A DNA stretch of 64,000 nucleotides from Prosopocoilus inquinatus. Lineage: Eukaryota; Arthropoda; Insecta; Coleoptera; Lucanidae. This document shows, piece by piece, positions 58,509-64,000 of this stretch (within the stretch, counting starts at the first letter, position 1; each line of letters begins with the position of its first letter). The stretch is from assembly GCA_036172665.1 (NCBI GenBank), contig CM069870.1, positions 72,106,212 through 72,170,211 on the forward strand, written 5' to 3'. Position numbers and translations under genes: made by a program. Below the pieces are notes generated by a model. That model did no database searches. It worked only from the letters and a program-made list of their open reading frames with translations, and was not told the origin of the DNA.

Positions 58509-59659
58509 CTAATATTTTGTTGGTCCTCCGTTCGCTTTTATGACTGCTTTAATCCGCTTTGGCAAACTTGATACCAGTGTTTGACACGTGGAAACTGGAA
58601 TATTTTTCCATACATTAAAAATTGCTGCTTCTAACTCTTTTTTCGATTTGCATTTGTGTTGAGCAACCTTTCTTTTTAAAATAGCCCACAAATGTTCTAT
58701 GGGATTGAGGTCTGGACTTTGTGGTGGCCATTCTAAACACTCAACCCCATTTCTCTGAAACCACGCTTTACTTGAAGCTGCTGTGTGGCATGGTGCGTTG
58801 TCCTGTTGAAATAAAATCCCTTCGGTATTCATACCAAACAATTTTTCCACTGAGTGATATAATACTTGGTCTAACATATTAGTATAGACATTGGAGTTCA
58901 TTCTGCCAGTACAAATGAATGCTTCACCAACCCCTTCTGACGTCATATATCCCCAAACCATTGTACTACCTCCACCATGTTTGATAGTAGGCACCACACA
59001 TTCTGCTCAGTATTCTTCGCCAGGTCTCCGGCGTACATAGGTGGCGCCAGATGTACCAAAAACCTAAAACAAGTGGACTTGAAATTAGTCCTGTCGTTTT
59101 TATTTGTATCTGAAAGGATTTTTTAATTCAATTGTTTAATTTTTAACACAATATGACTGCCTGATACTCATACATGACTTACCTCTATATTGCTCTCATC
59201 GGACCATATTACTTGAGCCCAGTCTGCTTCTGTCCAGTTTTTGTATTTTTTAGCCCATGCTAAGCGTTTTTTTCTGTTTTTTTCAGACAACAATGGTTTT
59301 TTCCTAGCTTTTCTTGCAGACAGGCCAGCTTCTCTGACTCGTCTACTAACGGTTTTAGATGAAATCGTTAAATTGTATTCGCGATTTAACGCAACTGACA
59401 AATCTTTTGCCGTCCGACGTCGATCAGACAAAGATTGCCGCTGTAACCAACGATCTTCTCTTTGGGTAATTTTTCGTTTCGGCCCTCTTCCCGGTCTAGA
59501 TCTTATGCCTCCTGTTTCACGATAACGTTGTAATGTTGTTTGCACAGCACACCGTGAACATTTAACCTTTTTACTAATTGCTATTTGCGATAATCCTTCG
59601 GAATGCAATGCAATAATTTTGGCGCGCTCTAAATCACTCAGTTCTCTAATTTTCGGCAT
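58509..59659 (-). pseudogene. Tc1-family DD34E transposase, with a GT-AG intron and one stop
   Basis: Excises and inserts the element at TA. ATG at 59659 (MPKIRELSDLERAKIIAL) is chosen over ATG 59689 because it starts the family's helix-turn-helix pattern. Domains: paired-type DNA binding (about residues 1-110, with a GRGPKRK linker), then DDE: IWSDESNIE (first Asp), ILFQQDNAPCHT (second Asp), SPDLNPIEHLW (Glu), with exactly 34 residues between second Asp and Glu. Exon 1 ends at 59183 with a complete Glu codon. Intron 59064-59182 (119 bp) begins GTAAGT and ends TTTTAG. Exon 2 resumes in phase 0 with VFGTSGATYVRRRPGEEY, so splicing joins the usual Tc1 motif. The one defect is TGA at 59007-59009. 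Stop codon TAG at 58509. Confidence 0.88.
59064..59182 (-). other. Predicted 119-bp intron in the Tc1 transposase
   Basis: Donor GAG|GTAAGT and acceptor TTGTTTTAG|GTTTTT are canonical. The segment is AT-rich, 119 bp long (so not a multiple of three) and phase 0. Its removal brings together two halves of a conserved Tc1 motif without loss or gain of a residue. Retaining it would introduce stop codons after SNIE. Confidence 0.8.
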
Positions 59660-59963
59660 TGTATTGTACACTTTGTCGAAAACGCACACTATTAAAATAT
59701 TCGGATTTGTAATAAAAAAAATTCAATACAGAAATTTCAAAATAACGATACGTATAGGTCGCTGTACCAATTACTACTAAATGTGGAATAAAAGTATTTT
59801 AAGATAATACCCCAACATGTTATTTATCGAGAAAATTTCCCTGAATATCCTTCTTTTTACATCCTCTGTAAATCCAGGAAATATCTGGTTAACACCCGTT
59901 GTTTACTGGTACCGGAATACTGAGAAATTCTAGGGGTGCCTAATAATTATGTCACCGGCTGTA

Positions 59964-61672
59964 CATGTGGACCCGTTTAGGGCGAGGCGGAATCGCGTGC
60001 GGTGGAGGATTTGTTTGTTCTTCTTATGCCCGTGTCGCAACCGCTCTAGTTTGCGCATCGCTTAATCGTTTTCTTTCAATTTTTTCCAAGGAGACTGTAC
60101 AATTTTAGTGTAAGTTGGTGTTCTTTCGCGCTTAAAATTTGAAGTTGTTTTTCCCGCGTTTGGAAGTAATCCTCCGTTTGCTCAGTTGCGCATGTGCAGA
60201 GTGGAGGAAGGTGCATTTTTCAGTGTCTCGCGGGTTGCGAATGAAACGCGTATTGAACGAACGATTTATTGACGCCTTTTCTAAAAAATAATGTAGTAAA
60301 CAGTTTGTGGCTAAATCAAATCAATGTTAATATTGTTATGAAGCGCATTTGCATGTTACAAATGTGAAAAATAAAGTTATTACTTTCTGAAATTTAACAA
60401 CTAGTGTCGAAGCGTTTTAAGAACAGTCCATTGTTGTGAGGGGGTGTACTCGGTACACCACGTTTCGTCACGTTCAACCCCAACAGAGACATTTTCTGAT
60501 TGACATTTTTTTTTCAATCTTGAATTGAACTACATTTGTAAGTTTGTATTTCTTTCGAACTATGATTTTATAAGGCACCAAATTTGAATTAAATAAGCTT
60601 TAAAATCAGTCAAACCAGGAAATGCTGGAAGACGGATGCGTCCGGTGCCTGAGGGAACCTTGATGCGGCCCCGGGGCCGACCGCCGCGCCGTTTCAGTCA
60701 TCGGCGACGGTTTGCATACAGAATGGAGGCGTTCGAGTTGAGAATGTGAGGACGTCAGCCGACTTTCTAGGAACGTCGACGCAGTATGATGTAAGGGTTA
60801 CTGGCCACAAAGGAAATACCTGTAGCGTTGGAATGTGACCAGTCGGCAAGGCTGTTTGTTGTTCGCTCGCAGTTTTATACATTTCAATTGGATCGGCCGG
60901 CGGCCCACAGGGAGCTGCGAACGGATTGTTGATTGCGAAGAACAAACAAAATTGTTCTTGAGAAGTTTGTGCCCGCGCAGTAAAACTCTAAGGAGCTTAA
61001 TTATTTGTCGCTACGCTCTTGGCGTCCCTGGAATTACGCATTCACGAAGCTAATACAATATCGTTGCATTAATAACCGCAATTTATCGCCCCTCGTGCGA
61101 AGGTAGGTATACTTTATCGCCATCAATTCTTAATGTCCAATGAATAGTCTATTCATCCGTGACATGACACACATGCGAGCTGAAAGCAATTATACGCCGG
61201 CAACCCCCGGCCGCATTACGTCCTATATATGCATACAGGATGACGGATGATGGCGCGGGAAAAAATGAGCTCGCGCTCGGTAAATTACGTTAACGCGTGA
61301 ATGATTTAATGAATCGTTAAAAAAAAACATCGGGACGTGGTGTCATTCCGCCTCTGAAAAAAAAATGACGCATTAGAAATTTGGCCCACGGTGAAAAACG
61401 CGCGGAAATTCAGAGCAGGCGGTAAGTTTGTTGTTTGTTGACTGCTGTCATTTGAAAAACGTTAAACGTTCGATAGTCAGAACCGGATTTACTTAATTTG
61501 AGACATTCAACAGAAGATACATTCAGGGCTATTCTGTAACATTGATTTGCATGTCAATTGACATGGTCTTCAATAATTGAAAAGAACTTAATACGATTTC
61601 ATAAACTCAAATCGATTGCTGACCGCTAAGTAAAGGGAGATGCATAACAAACTTGGTACGGATCGCAAATTG
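59964..61672. other. Non-coding stretch, no gene recognised
   Basis: A GC-rich patch at 60620-60930 has overlapping frames on both strands but no domain. The rest is AT-rich. Confidence 0.5.
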
Positions 61673-63806
61673 TTAAGGTTCCTCTACAATAGCCTGGGAA
61701 CGGAACGGTAACGAGAACGGAACGTGAACGGCCTAGTTTTAATTAGCATTAGCGAGCTAATCGGGGCGTTGTAGACGCTCATATGATTATCCAATTGTTT
61801 AACTTTGTTAATGTTCTGGTTCCCGTTCCCGGGCAATTTTAGAGGAGACCTAATGTTAATAAAGGCTCCTCTACAACAGCCCGGGAACAGAACGGTAACA
61901 AGAACGAAACGTAAACGGTCTAGTATTAATTAACATTACCGACCTTATCGGGGAGTTGTGGACGCTCTTATGATTATGCAATGACTTAACTTTGTTGTTA
62001 CCGGAGAGGTGCGAACTGTGAGGATAATTTCCGGAAAAATTATTATTAATTGTTAATAATTTTGCTTAATTAACAGTTCGTTAATTGGAAAAATGTGTGA
62101 CTTCATAATTATCGCAGTTGGCGGAGAAATTGCTTCGGCAACGTAAAAGAAACAAAGGGGTCGAAGAAAATGAGCTAATCTCGTTTTTTGGGGATAATTA
62201 CAATGTGATTTTCATTGTAAACAAGTAGTTTGCTGATTAAATGATTAAATTTTTCATTTATAATAGTTTGTGTGTCGTTAAAGTTCCCTCTTTTGCACTT
62301 TACACCACTTCGCCGCCCGGGTAGTCGAACGCGGAATGCCGCTGGATTTACCGGGGATTACTAACTCTTCAGGGCCCAAAATGTGCTATTTTTATGCCCT
62401 CTTCATCCTCCTCCTAATCACGCCTCCACAACCTCTTCGCCAACGGATCAAAACTCTTCCGCTGAATCTTCGGATTCGGCTTTCCTATGGTCCATACAAG
62501 CGTTGAATGCTGCGACGCTCGTCGGTTTCGCAGAATGAAGAAAAGCATTGAAAAATTACCGCGAAAACAGGAAATTTTTCGATCGAGTTTCCCGGGATAA
62601 CATTGTTAACCTTCTGGTTCCAGCTCTCAATTCTAGAGATCAGACCAGAATGTATGCTCAGAGAGGCAATAGCGAACTTTGGTAGAGAAAGCAAGATCAA
62701 TGCTTCAAGCGAGTAACCTTCCAGCAAAATTATGGGCGGAAGCCATGAATACAACAGTTTATTTATACTATAACCGAACACCGTCCGCCAGGAAGAAAAA
62801 TATTTTTCCATATGAGAGTTGGACAAATAAGAAAAGCGACATGAGTCATATGAGAGTATTTGGAAGCACAGCCTTCGTCCATATTCCGAAACAACTCCGA
62901 AGAAAATGGGACCCAAAATCAAGGAAGATGATATTCGTGGGTTATCCGTAAGAATCGAAAAATTACAGACTTTGATCCTATCACTAGGATAACTGTGTCG
63001 CGTGATGTCACATTTCAAGAAGGAAATTCAGACATTGCAATCTTACCTAAAAATGAATGTTTATTACCATTGAATTATTTGCCAAAAGTTGAAGAAACGA
63101 ATGAAATCCAAGATGAAGGTGAAGGCGAGAGAAACGAAGAGAGTAAAGAGGAAGAAATGCGAGAAGCGAATAACATAGATGATACCAGACTTTGAGACAG
63201 AAGCAGAAGAAACTATCCTGATACGAATTGAATTTCGTCGAACTACCGAACCACAAAGTTATGAAGAGGCAATTTCGGGCGGGACTGAATTCAAAACAGT
63301 GGAAAAAAGCAATCCAGGAGGAATTAGAAGCTCATCAGAAAAATCAAACGTGGAAAATGGAACCTGAAAGATCAATTGTGGGATGTAAGTGGGTTTTCAA
63401 ATTAAAGAATTCATCATCAGAACAAGAACCAAGATTTAAGGCTCGGCTTTGTGCAAAAGGTTACACACAGAAAAGCGGCGTCGACTACGAAGAAATTTTT
63501 CTCCTGTTACCAGATACGAGTCCATTCGTACATTGCTAGCCACAGCAGTGCAGAAAAATATAAAACTTGCACAGTTTGATATAAAGACAGCTTTCTTACA
63601 TGGTGAACTAAAAGAAACGATATACATGGAAGTGCCCGAATGTGTCGCGAGTAAGAGATCTAAGATCTAATGCTAATTAATACTAGACCGTTAACGTTCC
63701 GTTATTGTTACCGTTCCGTTCTCGGGTTGAGGACCCTTTAATTCTAGGACGCTTACGTTCCGTTCTCGTTACAGTTCCGTTCCCGGGTTATTGTAGACAA
63801 GCTTAA
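61673..63806. mobile_element. Inverted GGAACGG-box arrays enclosing copia DNA, TTAA at both edges
   Basis: On the left are two units. 61677-61845 has its own inverted ends (CCTCTACAATAGCC and the complement of CCTCTAAAATTGCC), so it is a small MITE in itself. 61858-62003 starts CTCCTCTACAACAGCCCGGG. On the right, 63670-63802 holds two related units in inverse orientation. All share GGGAACGGAACGGTAAC-AGAACGGAACG boxes followed by a TCTAG-ATTAATTA-CATTA block. TTAA lies at 61673-61676 and 63803-63806. Whether this is one large TIR element or clustered MITEs is unresolved. Confidence 0.5.
62640..63658 (+). pseudogene. Ty1/copia pol fragment: integrase end and reverse transcriptase start
   Basis: Polyprotein piece that in intact elements integrates and copies the retrotransposon. 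Readable order: RTLVEKARSMLQASNLPAKL and WAEAMNTTVYLYYNRTPSA (end of integrase core, 62675-62795), MRVFGSTAFVHIP, WDPKSRKMIFVGYP (about 62930), FDPITRI, a highly acidic linker (63090-63190), WKKAIQEELEAHQKNQTW (about 63290), VGCKWVFKLK, RFKARLCAKGYTQKSGVDYE (about 63440), SPVTRYESIRTLLATAVQ, and FDIKTAFLHGEL (about 63575, reverse transcriptase motif A with Asp). Homology stops near MEVPECV. At least four frame breaks and an early TAG show decay. Protease, RNase H and LTRs are absent. Confidence 0.85.
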
Positions 63807-64000
63807 AGGCCAACGCGCTCTTATCCTACCCTGCCGGCAGCGCACCGGTCCACGCCGACCGTCAAAAAATAGTCGGCTAAAATATTCTAGTCGAATTATT
63901 CCGTACGGGCCGATTCCGTGCGGAGTGATGCGATTCCGATTAGTGTGCATTGTTACATATAAAAATAGGTAAATAATAAAATGCCGGCCGGCGTGGACCG
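63807..64000. other. Edge of window, nothing recognised
   Basis: GC-rich then AT-rich sequence without a supported feature. Confidence 0.4.

Larger units (their letters stand above)
58393..59961 (-). mobile_element. Tc1-like transposon, 1569 bp, TA target site
   Basis: TA at 58391-58392 and 59962-59963. The termini are inverse copies: CAGCCGGTGACATAATTATT starts the left end and its complement closes the right, 29 perfect bases in all. One transposase gene on the minus strand fills the interior. Apart from a single stop the coding sequence is conserved throughout, so the copy looks comparatively young. Confidence 0.93.

Noticed and set aside
61673..63806. piggyBac transposon
   Set aside because: TTAA borders fit, but the termini lack the CCC/CCY start of piggyBac ends and no piggyBac transposase is present; left as an unclassified inverted-repeat composite.
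1..64000. tRNA, rRNA and known microRNA genes
   Set aside because: No cloverleaf with A and B boxes, no rRNA core sequence and no familiar insect microRNA sequence was noticed by eye; a covariance scan could not be run.

Overview
The window looks like AT-rich, non-coding DNA from an arthropod, most probably an insect. This rests on its mobile elements: three insect-type IS630-Tc1-mariner transposons, jockey/CR1-like LINEs, a Penelope-like element and a Ty1/copia fragment. TATA plus TCAGT initiator signals and GT-AG splicing point the same way. I see no convincing host protein-coding gene and no rRNA, tRNA or CRISPR. The sequence between elements reads as intron or intergenic DNA, and the species cannot be fixed from it.

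Layout. 0-5 kb: an LTR-like repeat with a promoter, split by a 317-bp insertion carrying a hammerhead-ribozyme motif and flanked by a 13-bp duplication, then a dead mariner-like transposon (3547-4877). 5-15 kb: copies of two dispersed repeat families, a foldback element (10030-11574) with a 9-bp target duplication, and a degenerate tandem duplication. 15-21 kb: mostly featureless, with one unrecognised ORF. 21.5-24.5 kb: a LINE on the minus strand with a 932-codon open frame (endonuclease plus reverse transcriptase). 28.8-30.8 kb: a second mariner-like transposon with terminal inverted repeats (TIRs) of about 322 bp. 35.9-37.6 kb: a LINE fragment of another family. 38.9 and 55.8 kb: two copies of a small MITE. 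43.4-44.2 kb: a second element with long TIRs and a 9-bp target duplication. 50.1-54.5 kb: a decayed Penelope-like element (reverse transcriptase plus GIY-YIG) between direct repeats, split by a LINE related to the one at 21.7 kb. 58.4-60.0 kb: a Tc1-like DD34E transposon whose transposase frame contains a canonical 119-bp GT-AG intron and a single stop. 61.7-63.8 kb: inverted arrays of a GGAACGG-box repeat around a copia pol fragment.

The features do not form a pathway. The window records successive insertions: LINE into Penelope, a ribozyme-bearing element into an LTR-like repeat, and copia sequence between inverted repeats. The best leads are the hammerhead motif, the two elements with 9-bp duplications, and the intron-containing Tc1 transposase.
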